Below, one piece after another: positions 36,662 to 45,289 of a stretch of DNA of 64,000 bases. Source of the stretch: Gammaproteobacteria bacterium. GTDB taxonomy: Bacteria > Pseudomonadota > Gammaproteobacteria > DSM-16500. A model generated the notes under the pieces. It saw only the letters and a list, made by a program, of their open reading frames with translations. It did no database searches and had not been told where the DNA came from. The stretch is from NCBI GenBank assembly GCA_021324305.1, contig JAJPJI010000007.1, positions 1 through 64,000 on the forward strand. The letters are read 5' to 3'. A program made the translations under genes and the position numbers. Position 1 is the first letter of the stretch. Every line of letters starts with the position of its first letter.

Positions 36662-38806
36662 ATGAGCAAGCGTCGTTATCCCATTAATCCCGCTGAATGG
36701 ATCAGCCAGCTGGCCGGATTGCGCGGGCAAGATCAGGTGGCACTTCTAAAAACTGCAATCGGTTTATATGACAGTAAAAGCCATTCACTTCTGGAAAAGG
36801 GATTGGGCATTGCCGATATATTATTGTCTCTGGGGCTGGATAATGAAACACTGGCATCCGCGCTGGTCTATCCCGCTTTGCAAGTAAACGAGATTCACCT
36901 GGATTCAATTACTGATTATCTTGGTGAAAGCAGCAGCAAGTTATTGCATGATGTCTTGCAAATGCAATCGCTTGATAAATTACAGCATCTTGAGCAACGC
37001 GGCAGCCTGCAGCTTGAAAACCTGCGAAAAATGTTGCTGGCCATGGTGACTGATGTGCGTGCTGTACTCATTGTTATTGCTGAGCGTTTATGGCTTTTGC
37101 GCCAGGCGAAAAACGAAGATAAGGCGGCCCAGGAAAAACTCGCTAACGCGACATTAGCCATATACGCACCCCTGGCTAACCGCCTGGGTGTCTGGCAATT
37201 GAAATGGGAAATCGAAGATTTATGCTTGCGCTATATCCATCCCGATGTTTATAAAAGAATTGCGAAGGGAATTGCTTCACGGCGTGATGATAGAGAGGCA
37301 TACATTCAGAATTTTATAAAGACCTTGAGAAATACAATTGAGCAGGCTGGGATCAGTGATTTTCAGGTCACAGGCCGGGTCAAGCACATATATAGCATCT
37401 ATAAGAAGATGCAGCGTAAAAATGCCAACCTGGAGCAGATATACGACATGAGTGCCCTGCGGGTGCTGGTTCAGAATATTGAAGATTGTTACGCGGTTCT
37501 TGGCATATTGCAAAGCGGCTGGCAGCAGGTACCGGAGGAATTTGATGATTATATCAATCATCCGAAACCCAATGGCTACCAGTCGATTCATACAGTACTC
37601 ATTGGTCCCGCAAATCATTTTGTCGAAGTCCAGATCCGTACGTATCAAATGCATCAGGAGTCTGAGCTGGGAGTGGCTGCTCACTGGCGTTATAAGGAAG
37701 GTGTACTGCAGACATCGAATTACGAGGCAAAAATTGCCTTGCTCAGGCAAATCATCGAATGGCAAAAAGAAGTAGTGAGTACAGACAGTGCTCCCACTGC
37801 CCAACCATCCAAGGATTTGTTTGCTGACCGCATTTATGTGTTTACTCCTTTGGGTGACATTATTGATTTGCCAAAAGGCGCTACTCCCCTGGATTTTGCT
37901 TACACCATTCATAGTGAAGTCGGGCACCGGTGCCGCGGCGCCAAAGTTGACGGCAATATCGTGCAATTGACTTATGCCTTGCAAATGGGTCAGCGTGTGG
38001 AGATTTTGACAGCAAAACAGGCAAATCCCAGTCGGGACTGGATGAATCCTCATCTGGGATATTTAACCACAGCGCGCGCGCGAGCCAAAGTCGCGCACTG
38101 GTTCAGAGTCAAGGAGTGTATTCAAAACACAGTGAATGGCCGTGAGCTGCTGGAGAAAGAATTACGCAGGCTCGGTATCAGCAACAAGATTGACTTGAAT
38201 GCGATCGCGAACAAATTGCATTATAAAACCGATGACGAGTTACTGGCGGCCCTGGCCTCTGGTGACGTCCGCACTGCCCAGATTATGCATTATATTGTAC
38301 CAGCCGTATCGGAGCCTGATCTGCCTGTGATAGAGGGACGTGAAGATGAAACTGGTGGGCCACCAAATATTCAGATTCTCGGTATAGATAATCTATTGAC
38401 GCATATTGCGCGTTGCTGCAAACCACTGCCTGGCGATGCTGTCGTGGGTTATGTCACGCGTAATCGGGGTGTGAGTATTCATCGCCGGGATTGCAAAAAT
38501 ATCACGAATATCGGCAACGATAGCAAGGGTCGGATGATAGAGGTAAGCTGGAGTGAAAAGCACGCTGAAAAATATTCTGCGGACCTGTTTATCAGGGTCT
38601 ATGACCATCCGGGACTGCTGCGTGATATAACCACTTTGCTTGCGAGCGAAAAAATCAACGTTCTCGGCTTGCAGACCCAGCGGGTGAGTGATTCTCCGGA
38701 GGTCGATATCTATGTCACAATCGAGATTTCCAGCAGAACTCAGTTAAAAAATGCACTGGATCAATTGCAGAAATTGCCGAATATTATTCAAGCCAGGCGC
38801 AGGTAA
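36662..38806 (+). CDS. relA: GTP pyrophosphokinase (stringent response)
   Basis: 714 residues with the RelA/SpoT layout. The N-terminal hydrolase domain lacks the HD metal motif. The synthetase domain has RVKHIYSIYKKMQRK and the EFDDYINHPKPNGYQSIH motif, whose ExDD form is typical of synthesis-only RelA. A TGS domain (DRIYVFTPLGDIIDLPKGATPLDFAY), a zinc-finger-like region (HIARCCKPLPGDAVVGY, SIHRRDCKNI) and a C-terminal ACT domain follow. It makes (p)ppGpp on stalled ribosomes. In Legionella and relatives ppGpp drives the switch to the transmissive phase. It is a single gene. Confidence 0.95.
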   Translation: MSKRRYPINPAEWISQLAGLRGQDQVALLKTAIGLYDSKSHSLLEKGLGIADILLSLGLDNETLASALVYPALQVNEIHLDSITDYLGESSSKLLHDVLQMQSLDKLQHLEQRGSLQLENLRKMLLAMVTDVRAVLIVIAERLWLLRQAKNEDKAAQEKLANATLAIYAPLANRLGVWQLKWEIEDLCLRYIHPDVYKRIAKGIASRRDDREAYIQNFIKTLRNTIEQAGISDFQVTGRVKHIYSIYKKMQRKNANLEQIYDMSALRVLVQNIEDCYAVLGILQSGWQQVPEEFDDYINHPKPNGYQSIHTVLIGPANHFVEVQIRTYQMHQESELGVAAHWRYKEGVLQTSNYEAKIALLRQIIEWQKEVVSTDSAPTAQPSKDLFADRIYVFTPLGDIIDLPKGATPLDFAYTIHSEVGHRCRGAKVDGNIVQLTYALQMGQRVEILTAKQANPSRDWMNPHLGYLTTARARAKVAHWFRVKECIQNTVNGRELLEKELRRLGISNKIDLNAIANKLHYKTDDELLAALASGDVRTAQIMHYIVPAVSEPDLPVIEGREDETGGPPNIQILGIDNLLTHIARCCKPLPGDAVVGYVTRNRGVSIHRRDCKNITNIGNDSKGRMIEVSWSEKHAEKYSADLFIRVYDHPGLLRDITTLLASEKINVLGLQTQRVSDSPEVDIYVTIEISSRTQLKNALDQLQKLPNIIQARRR

Positions 38807-38976
38807 CTCTCAAGTCATTAGATGACATATTGCGCTCCGGAAATTATCAATCGTCGTTATTGTTTCCATGTTATTCAGGGTAACCGCGTTCTCAGTCTGA
38901 CCAAACCAGATGGGCAATCAGATGTTTTCATTCTCTTGCAGCGTTCAAAACCATTTCAGGTAGTGGGTTTAAATAA

Positions 38977-39015
38977 TTTCGAAAATTTGCATATTTTCGA
39001 AAAATAGCATAAGAT
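38977..39015 (+). promoter_or_regulatory. Perfect palindromic operator overlapping the promoter of the GntR gene
   Basis: TTTCGAAAAT (38977-38986), a six-base spacer TTGCAT, and ATTTTCGAAA (38993-39002) form a perfect inverted repeat with 10-base arms. The spacer TTGCAT can serve as -35, with a 17-base gap to TAAGAT (39010-39015) as -10. The GntR start follows 28 bases later, so a bound regulator would block RNA polymerase. Confidence 0.65.
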
Positions 39016-39043
39016 ACGATCAAGATAATAATAATGGTGGTGT

Positions 39044-39736
39044 ATGTCAGAACAAAGCCGGAAATTAACCAAGGCGACCAAAGTGCAGGAATGCATACGC
39101 GAGGATATCATCGGAGGATTTTATGCGCCTGGTGACAGATTACAGATGGAAGCACTGAAGGAAAGGTATGGTGTAGGCTATAGCCCTTTGCGGGAAGCGC
39201 TTTCACGTCTCGTCAGTATGGGGCTGGTAGAAATGGAGGAGCAATGCGGTTTCAGCGTCGCACCGCAGACACTGGAAGAATTGCATGATCTTTACAACAT
39301 GAGAGCGTACATTGAGGCCCGCGCGCTCGAACTTTCCATCCGTCATGGTGATGATAGCTGGGAGGCGGATGTCGTAGCGAATTGGCACTGCTTTTCCAAA
39401 TATCTGGATCCCAAAAGAAATATGAATATTGTCAGCAATGAATGGGAAAGACTGCAGAAAAATTTTTTTTATGCGCTCGTCAAGGGCTGTCAATCACCTT
39501 GGTTGTTAAGGATTCATAATCTGTTGTACGACCAGGCATCAAGGTATCGGAATATATGTATCGCGAAATATAAAAATAATGAAAAGTCACTGCATAAGTA
39601 TATTAAGGAAATGCAGCAGCTCGTTGATGCGGTCTTGTCCAGAGATGTTGAAACGACAATCAGGCTATCGCGCATCAATTGGGATAATACTGTAAAAGTC
39701 ATAGCCAAATCATTACAGGCGAGATTAAAAAAATAA
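39044..39736 (+). CDS. GntR/FadR-family transcriptional regulator
   Basis: 230 residues. The N-terminal winged helix is typical (VQECIREDIIGGFYAPGDRL, then YGVGYSPLREALSRLVSMGLVEM), and a helical FCD ligand-binding domain follows (LHDLYNMRAYIEARALELSI). The FCD metal-binding His set is not fully evident. It is the first gene of a co-directional group of six and sits ten bases before the decarboxylase gene, so it is probably the local regulator. A perfect palindrome covers its promoter, which fits autoregulation. The ligand is likely an amino acid or carboxylate, but this is not determinable. Confidence 0.88.
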   Translation: MSEQSRKLTKATKVQECIREDIIGGFYAPGDRLQMEALKERYGVGYSPLREALSRLVSMGLVEMEEQCGFSVAPQTLEELHDLYNMRAYIEARALELSIRHGDDSWEADVVANWHCFSKYLDPKRNMNIVSNEWERLQKNFFYALVKGCQSPWLLRIHNLLYDQASRYRNICIAKYKNNEKSLHKYIKEMQQLVDAVLSRDVETTIRLSRINWDNTVKVIAKSLQARLKK

Positions 39737-39746
39737 GTGTCATCAT

Positions 39747-41048
39747 ATGGGTCAGCATCCTGCCAATTATTTTTCAGAGATTGATAATACACTTGCCGGT
39801 CAACTGGCCGAAAAGTTTGGAACGCCGGTTTTCATCATGGATAAAAGAGGGTTGTTGCAGCGTTATTATGATTTACATGCCGCTGTAACACAGCGCTATA
39901 AACATTCCATGATCGCAGTTTCGTATAAAACAAATTTTTTAAAAGGCATCCTGGCGTTATTGCACGGCGTGGGTGCGCATGCAGAGGTGGTGTCTGGTGT
40001 CGAATATGCAGTAGCAAAGGAAATTCGCTTGCCACATCAAAGAATTGTTTTTAATGGACCAATGAAAACACGCAGTGAATTATTGATGGCAATCAACGAC
40101 AATGCACTCATCAACTGTGATCACGAAGATGAAATCGACCTGATTGAGCAAATTGCAAAAGACCAGAGAAAGGTGGTGCCAATTGGATTGCGCATTTATT
40201 TCAGGGAGGCACAATCTTCCTGGAGCAGGTTCGGATTTCAGGTTGACAGCGCCTTGTCAGATACTGCCACGGAGGCGCTTATCAGGAGAATTAGAGTGTC
40301 ACCAAATCTGCATCTGGCTGGATTGCATGCACACATAGGCACGAATATCCGCGACGTGCAGCATTTTTCCAGACTGGGAAAGTATTTGTCATCTTTCGCT
40401 TCGTTACTTAAAGCAAGGTTCAATATCGAGCTGGATTGGATAGATGTGGGTGGCGGTCTGGCCGGTATTAGTCCGCGCAAGGATGAGAACCGCGAAGTTC
40501 CATATGAGTTGCCGGATGCACACGAATATGCTGATGCCATTATTACGCCTTTGCTTGGATACATAAACAGTTTGACTAAACCGCCACTACTGATTTTCGA
40601 GCCAGGACGCACTTTGTTTGAAGCTTCGGGCGGTTTGTTGACACGGGTAATTGGCAGGCGAAGTGTGACAGCTGGCAAATCACAGGCATTGATACTGGAT
40701 GCGGGCATGAATGCGTTGTCTACCTGTTATCTTTATGATTTCCCTATTCGGAATTTTGCAGATAACAGCGATTATGTTTTAACGAGGCTACTGGGGCCAA
40801 CCTGTAATCAGGCCGATCAGCTGCATACACCCATAGTGATGCCTTCTTTGAACATCGATGATCTCTTGCTTTTTTATGGTGTTGGTTCATATTGCATGGC
40901 ATTCAGTTATTCATTCATCCGGTTCCGGCCAGGAGTGATTATTTGGCATGGGGACACGTTCTCCGAATGGATCAGACATCCAGAGACGTTATCGTCTAAC
41001 GCGATGATTGGACATGTCCCGGAATCATTTGCGAGGATGAATGTGTGA
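39747..41048 (+). CDS. PLP-dependent decarboxylase, fold type III (LysA/ornithine decarboxylase-like)
   Basis: 433 residues. The PLP lysine is K61 in AVSYKTNFLKG; HAHIGT, the phosphate-binding VGGG, FEPGRTLFEASG, a catalytic-Cys region LLGPTCNQADQL and GVGSYCMAFSYSFIRF are all in the expected order of diaminopimelate/ornithine decarboxylases. The closest named type is LysA, but the genome position, next to an N-hydroxylase and a MetRS-like gene, points to a pathway-specific amino-acid decarboxylase. It could remove CO2 from a hydroxylated or hydrazine-bearing amino acid, or supply lysine. Its stop overlaps the start of the next gene (GTGTGA). Confidence 0.85.
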   Translation: MGQHPANYFSEIDNTLAGQLAEKFGTPVFIMDKRGLLQRYYDLHAAVTQRYKHSMIAVSYKTNFLKGILALLHGVGAHAEVVSGVEYAVAKEIRLPHQRIVFNGPMKTRSELLMAINDNALINCDHEDEIDLIEQIAKDQRKVVPIGLRIYFREAQSSWSRFGFQVDSALSDTATEALIRRIRVSPNLHLAGLHAHIGTNIRDVQHFSRLGKYLSSFASLLKARFNIELDWIDVGGGLAGISPRKDENREVPYELPDAHEYADAIITPLLGYINSLTKPPLLIFEPGRTLFEASGGLLTRVIGRRSVTAGKSQALILDAGMNALSTCYLYDFPIRNFADNSDYVLTRLLGPTCNQADQLHTPIVMPSLNIDDLLLFYGVGSYCMAFSYSFIRFRPGVIIWHGDTFSEWIRHPETLSSNAMIGHVPESFARMNV

Positions 41049-42601
41049 TCAACGAGATGAAAACTTTTTTAATTGTTCCTTCTGTACCTACTCCCAACGG
41101 TCCTTTGCATCTTGGTCATATTGGGGGACCATATTTAAGCGCCGATATTCTTGCACGTTATTTGCGCATGAGAGGAAACCGCGCATTGATAATCAGCGGG
41201 ACCGATAGCTATGAATCATATGTTACTGCCAGGGCAAGCAAGGAAAACCAGCCGATATCTGATATCTGCAACTATTATCATCATCAGATTGATAAAGACC
41301 TGAAGGCCATGCAGATCGAAATGAATGCGTTTGTCAACCCATTATCCGAACAATGGGATCAAATGTATCGCCAATGGCATTACCATATTTTGCATAAATT
41401 GCGAAACCAGGGTTCAATTCAGGAAATAAACGAGATTGTGCTATGGGATCATCACAGTAAACGCTATCTGACTGGCTGCTGGCTGAATGGGCAATGTCCG
41501 CTTTGTCGTGCGAACGTGACGGGATACTTTTGTGAAAATTGCGGCGGTCATTTTCGTCCCGAGGAGGTTGTTCATCAATATTCTTACGCGGTGCATACTG
41601 TAAAAAATCTTTTTTTATGCGTTCCAACAACGGGATTGGTACTGAAAGGAATTAATTATTCTATTCGTGAGCGTTATCAGCATTACATCAGGCAACAAAA
41701 TGGACTTCTCAGATTGACAGCGAACAGCGACTGGGGATTGCCTTATTCTGAATCTGCCAGATTGTTCAATTATGGGTTCATGTTTGCATATTTTTTGATG
41801 CTTGGGGAAATTGCCAGAGTCATGCTGGGAGCCAGTGTTAATGCATTTCAAGCGGATTCTGATATCGTGACAATAGCCAGTTTTGGTGTTGATAATGCTG
41901 TGCCATTTCTTGCAAGTGCTCATGGTATAACAGCTGCATGTCAGGAATACAAGACGTTTGATTATTATCTGGTAAATTATTTTTATCATCTTGAAGGCAG
42001 TAAATTTTCAACTTCACGTCGTCATGCCGTATGGGTGAATGATATCGTCGATAATAAAGGATTGACCAGTGATATTGTGCGTTTCTATCTGGCGTCAATA
42101 AATGTGAGAGAAGGGAGTGGCAATTTTTCGCTGCAGGATTTTCTATCCTGCAATCTGAACACAAGAAACTGGATTCAGCAGCGCATCAATAACGTCCTTC
42201 CTGTCGTTACATTGCCTGGCTCCGGGGTGATGGATAGCGTGTTCATGCGGCAGCTGGATGAAATTCTGCTATTACAGTATCGCGCATTGGATCCAGAACA
42301 GTTCGCTCCTCATGAAGTCACTCCACTTATTCATGCCTGGCTTGAATTCGGAAATTCGATAGCGCATTTATCCGAAAATTATTTCTGGTGGTTAAAAGGA
42401 TTATGTTTATTAATTTATCCTGTCATGCCTTATACAGGCCAGCAGCTCTGGGAAATATTAGGTTATGCCGGCATGCCCAGGATAAATGGTTTTAACGAAC
42501 GGCCGGAATTACCAATTCAGAGAAATAAACAAATAAATACAAATGAGATTAATCCGGATTTGCACTTGCGGGAAAACAAATATGATAAAACTCGAACATG
42601 A
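41045..42601 (+). CDS. Methionyl-tRNA-synthetase-like adenylating enzyme (hydrazine synthetase component)
   Basis: 518 residues of class I aminoacyl-tRNA-synthetase type. The HIGH motif is PTPNGPLHLGHI (residues 22-25 HLGH), a Cys4 zinc knuckle lies at C151-xx-C154 and C163-xx-C166, and the KMSKS loop reads K320-FSTS. The MetRS tRNA-anticodon domain is short and altered and no C-terminal dimer domain is present. Housekeeping MetRS is longer. Such MetRS-like domains, joined to a cupin, activate an amino acid and load it onto N-hydroxy-lysine in hydrazine-forming enzymes of actinobacterial pathways (the s56-p1, triacsin and formycin families). The GTG start has GAGGA seven bases upstream. Neighbours are an N-hydroxylase and a cupin. 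Confidence 0.85.
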   Translation: MINEMKTFLIVPSVPTPNGPLHLGHIGGPYLSADILARYLRMRGNRALIISGTDSYESYVTARASKENQPISDICNYYHHQIDKDLKAMQIEMNAFVNPLSEQWDQMYRQWHYHILHKLRNQGSIQEINEIVLWDHHSKRYLTGCWLNGQCPLCRANVTGYFCENCGGHFRPEEVVHQYSYAVHTVKNLFLCVPTTGLVLKGINYSIRERYQHYIRQQNGLLRLTANSDWGLPYSESARLFNYGFMFAYFLMLGEIARVMLGASVNAFQADSDIVTIASFGVDNAVPFLASAHGITAACQEYKTFDYYLVNYFYHLEGSKFSTSRRHAVWVNDIVDNKGLTSDIVRFYLASINVREGSGNFSLQDFLSCNLNTRNWIQQRINNVLPVVTLPGSGVMDSVFMRQLDEILLLQYRALDPEQFAPHEVTPLIHAWLEFGNSIAHLSENYFWWLKGLCLLIYPVMPYTGQQLWEILGYAGMPRINGFNERPELPIQRNKQINTNEINPDLHLRENKYDKTRT

Positions 42602-43904
42602 TATATATGATTTGCTTGGTGTGGGTATAGGTCCGTTTAATTTGAGCCTGGCAGCGTTAATGTCGCCGCTGAAATCAACCAACAGCATATTTTTTGAACG
42701 TCGTAAATCATTTGTGTGGCATCCCGGATTGCTGTTGCCGAACGCTGAAATTCAAGTAAATTATCTCAAGGACCTGGTCACGCTGGTTGATCCAACCAAT
42801 CCTTACTCATTCATAGCCTATCTGGCGAAACAAAAGCGTTTGTATCGTTTCATGAATTCACGCTTTCAAAAAGTATTACGTGCGGAGTTCAGCCAGTATT
42901 TACATTGGGTAAGCCGGTCATTGACTAATCTTCGCTTTGACGAAAAGGTAGAGGATATAGGATTTGACGGCTCTTCATTTGTAGTGTCAACGACAGCGCG
43001 CACAGTCCGTGGTAGGCATTTAGCACTAGGTAGTGGTCTGACTCCATATGTTCCTGAGTGTGCAAGACAGTATCTGGGCGAAAATGTTTACCACAGTCAT
43101 GATTTATTAAATCATGCAGCAGATTGGAAAGGATTAAGGGTTGCCGTGATTGGAGGAGGCCAAAGCGGTGCTGAAGCCGTCCACTACATCCTGAGTGATT
43201 CTACTAATTTACCCAAACAATTAACCTGGGTAACCAAAAGAAATATTTTTTCTCCCATGGATGATTCAGTATTCGCAAACGAATATTTTACGCCAAACTA
43301 TAGCGAATATTTCTTCAGTCTTTCTGAAGATAAAAGACAGCGTTTATTGGAAGATCAAAAATTGGCTAGTGATGGAATCTCATCGGACTTGCTCGAATCA
43401 ATTTATAAAAAGCTCTACATCTACGAATTTATTGAGCAATACGGTCGTTTTTTCCGGCTTGTTGGTAATCATGAACTAACCAATGTCGGGAACAATGGGA
43501 ATGCAATCAGTTTAATGTTGAAGGAATGTGATTCAGGCGAAAAACACATGTGTACGGCGGATATAGTGATTTTAAGCACAGGGTATGACTGGCAAATGCC
43601 AGTGTATCTCAATTCACTGTCTGAGCGTATCCCGTTGAATAATGGTCGATTCATCATTAATTCAGATTATTCAATTGCATGGGATGGTCCTGAATCCTGC
43701 CGGATATATGCTCAAAACGCTGCCAGACATTCTCACGGCATCGCAGATCCTAACCTCAGCCTGATGGCATGGCGTAGCGCAAAAATCATAAACAGTATCG
43801 TGCAAGATGTTGTTTATGATCTTGCTAACGCCGAAACAGGAATGGATTGGCAAGGCTTTGCTGGTAAAACCGAAGAGGAAACAAGATATGTTGCATGCGC
43901 TTAA
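42582..43904 (+). CDS. L-lysine/L-ornithine N-monooxygenase
   Basis: 440 residues of the class B flavin N-hydroxylase family (IucD/PvdA/SidA). The FAD motif is GVGIGPFNLSLAAL, the substrate region LLPNAEIQVNYLKDLVTLVDPTNPYSF, the NADPH motif VAVIGGGQSGAEAVHYI, and a late LSTGYDW motif is present. It hydroxylates the side-chain amine of lysine or ornithine. In siderophore clusters it feeds an NRPS or an acyltransferase; none is here. Beside MetRS-like and cupin genes it fits the first step of hydrazine formation. Start at 42582, overlapping the previous gene by 20 bases; a longer frame from 42543 lies deeper in that gene. Confidence 0.9.
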   Translation: MIKLEHDIYDLLGVGIGPFNLSLAALMSPLKSTNSIFFERRKSFVWHPGLLLPNAEIQVNYLKDLVTLVDPTNPYSFIAYLAKQKRLYRFMNSRFQKVLRAEFSQYLHWVSRSLTNLRFDEKVEDIGFDGSSFVVSTTARTVRGRHLALGSGLTPYVPECARQYLGENVYHSHDLLNHAADWKGLRVAVIGGGQSGAEAVHYILSDSTNLPKQLTWVTKRNIFSPMDDSVFANEYFTPNYSEYFFSLSEDKRQRLLEDQKLASDGISSDLLESIYKKLYIYEFIEQYGRFFRLVGNHELTNVGNNGNAISLMLKECDSGEKHMCTADIVILSTGYDWQMPVYLNSLSERIPLNNGRFIINSDYSIAWDGPESCRIYAQNAARHSHGIADPNLSLMAWRSAKIINSIVQDVVYDLANAETGMDWQGFAGKTEEETRYVACA

Positions 43905-44229
43905 TGAAATACAGCCAAAATTGAATTTATCCATGGTTGAGCTTATTGCTCCAGGTGTGATTGTCCACCCGGTTGATTTTAGCGGCAGAAATGTCAATCC
44001 ACCATTCAAGGCGACTTGCTTTGAAGTAATGCCGGGATGCTCTACGCCGCCTGACCAGCATGAGGTGCAAGAATGCTGGATTATCATGAAAGGCTCCGGC
44101 ATTCTCGAATTCGCCGCGAAGCAGCACGTCATCAGGGAGAAGGATGTTCTTTATTTTGCGTCGCGCGAGCTTCATCAGATTTTTAATGATGGAAGCGAGA
44201 CGTTGATCATTTTTTCAATTTACTGGTAA
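43888..44229 (+). CDS. Small cupin (hydrazine synthetase component candidate)
   Basis: 113 residues, one cupin domain. Metal ligands expected from the cupin pattern are H58 and E62 in PPDQHEVQECWIIMKGSG and H96 in SRELHQIFND. GAGG lies before the ATG at 43888, and the start overlaps the N-hydroxylase end by 17 bases. In known hydrazine synthetases a zinc-binding cupin, fused to a MetRS-like domain, rearranges the O-aminoacyl N-hydroxylysine ester into an N-N-bonded product. Here the cupin is encoded separately but translationally coupled to the pathway genes. Confidence 0.85.
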   Translation: MLHALNEIQPKLNLSMVELIAPGVIVHPVDFSGRNVNPPFKATCFEVMPGCSTPPDQHEVQECWIIMKGSGILEFAAKQHVIREKDVLYFASRELHQIFNDGSETLIIFSIYW

Positions 44230-44236
44230 CTGGGTT

Positions 44237-45289
44237 ATGCGCGATTGGGCGGATATTATCATCGTCGGCGGCGGGATTTCCGGCTGCGCGATTTTTTATG
44301 AACTTTCCAGAAGTACATCGCTAAAAGTAATGCTGCTGGAAAAAAATTGTATTGCAAGTGGAAGCACTGCCCAATCTGGTGGATTTATTCGTAAATTTAA
44401 CACTGATGCTTATCTTCGGCGTCTGGCGGATGACAGCTTTGATTATTATCAGCACTTTGCCAGGCATGTTGGAGGATCTTGCGGGTTCAGGACTGAATAT
44501 TTTCAGTATCGTTTACCTTATCCGCTGTCGGATGAGACTCAGGCGTGCATAGAAGGATTACAGGCATCCGGTTATCCGTTATCTCTATCACTTTCCAGCA
44601 GTGAATGCGTTGTCAATGAATCAATGGCTGCAAGCATTGATCCCAAGTCAGCATGTCGTGCGTGGGTAAACGCTGCTGTACGGCATAATGGAATTGTGTA
44701 TCAGAGGACATCTGTTGATGCAATTCTGACTGAAAACGCCAGGATATATGGAGTGCAGACAACGCGGGGAGATATCATGTCAACTTATGTCGTATTAAGC
44801 GCAGGGATCATGAGCGCGGCAATCCTGGATCAGCTTGATATAAAATCGGATATCACAGTCAAATCGTTCCAATATCATGTGTACAAGCACGCCGCTCATT
44901 TGGTTGATTCAAGTTATATTGATTTAATCGATGGCTATTACCTCTTGCCGCTACGCAGCGGGGACGCTATTGCAGGTCGCCTGAGCGAGGACAGGAATGC
45001 TGATCCCGTGTCCGTTGGCGAAACGGCTGTTGATTATCAGGTTGATACAATGTTACATCAGCTTGTCTCTCAACGGATTCAGGGCCTTCGAGAATATGCT
45101 GTCTCGGATATCAAGACAGGTTATGATGCATTTACTACTGATGAGCGTGGCATGGTGAATGTTATGCCGCAAGTGGCGGGTTTGATTGTTGCGTCAGGCT
45201 GGAGCGGCGGCGGTGTCAAGCTGGCACCTGCAATCGCAAAAAAAGTGCTGGCTATCATTCAGCAGGATGTGATAGCTAAGGTATGTTAG
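44237..45289 (+). CDS. FAD-dependent oxidoreductase of the D-amino-acid/glycine oxidase family
   Basis: 350 residues, DAO fold. The FAD motif is IIIVGGGISGCAIFYEL, followed by EKNCIASGSTAQSGGFIRKF, and the C-terminal FAD contact is GLIVASGWSGGGVKLAPAIAK. Glycine-oxidase-like members cleave C-N bonds by amine oxidation. In the hydrazinoacetate pathway such a flavoprotein oxidises the N-N-linked lysine-glycine adduct and releases the hydrazine acid. It lies seven bases after the cupin gene and is the last of the group. Confidence 0.87.
   Translation: MRDWADIIIVGGGISGCAIFYELSRSTSLKVMLLEKNCIASGSTAQSGGFIRKFNTDAYLRRLADDSFDYYQHFARHVGGSCGFRTEYFQYRLPYPLSDETQACIEGLQASGYPLSLSLSSSECVVNESMAASIDPKSACRAWVNAAVRHNGIVYQRTSVDAILTENARIYGVQTTRGDIMSTYVVLSAGIMSAAILDQLDIKSDITVKSFQYHVYKHAAHLVDSSYIDLIDGYYLLPLRSGDAIAGRLSEDRNADPVSVGETAVDYQVDTMLHQLVSQRIQGLREYAVSDIKTGYDAFTTDERGMVNVMPQVAGLIVASGWSGGGVKLAPAIAKKVLAIIQQDVIAKVC

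Noticed and set aside
37277-38053. 258-codon open frame on the minus strand inside relA
   Set aside because: It lies wholly antisense to the well-conserved synthetase and TGS domains; no ribosome site and no recognisable protein features.
38822-39007. 61-codon frame between relA and the GntR gene
   Set aside because: No ribosome site, and it overlaps the palindromic operator and -35 region; the regulatory reading explains the conserved-looking structure better.
39747-45289. Hydroxamate siderophore cluster
   Set aside because: The N-hydroxylase alone would allow it, but there is no NRPS, NIS synthetase, acyltransferase, exporter or receptor, and no convincing Fur box upstream; MetRS-like, cupin and DAO genes fit hydrazine formation better.
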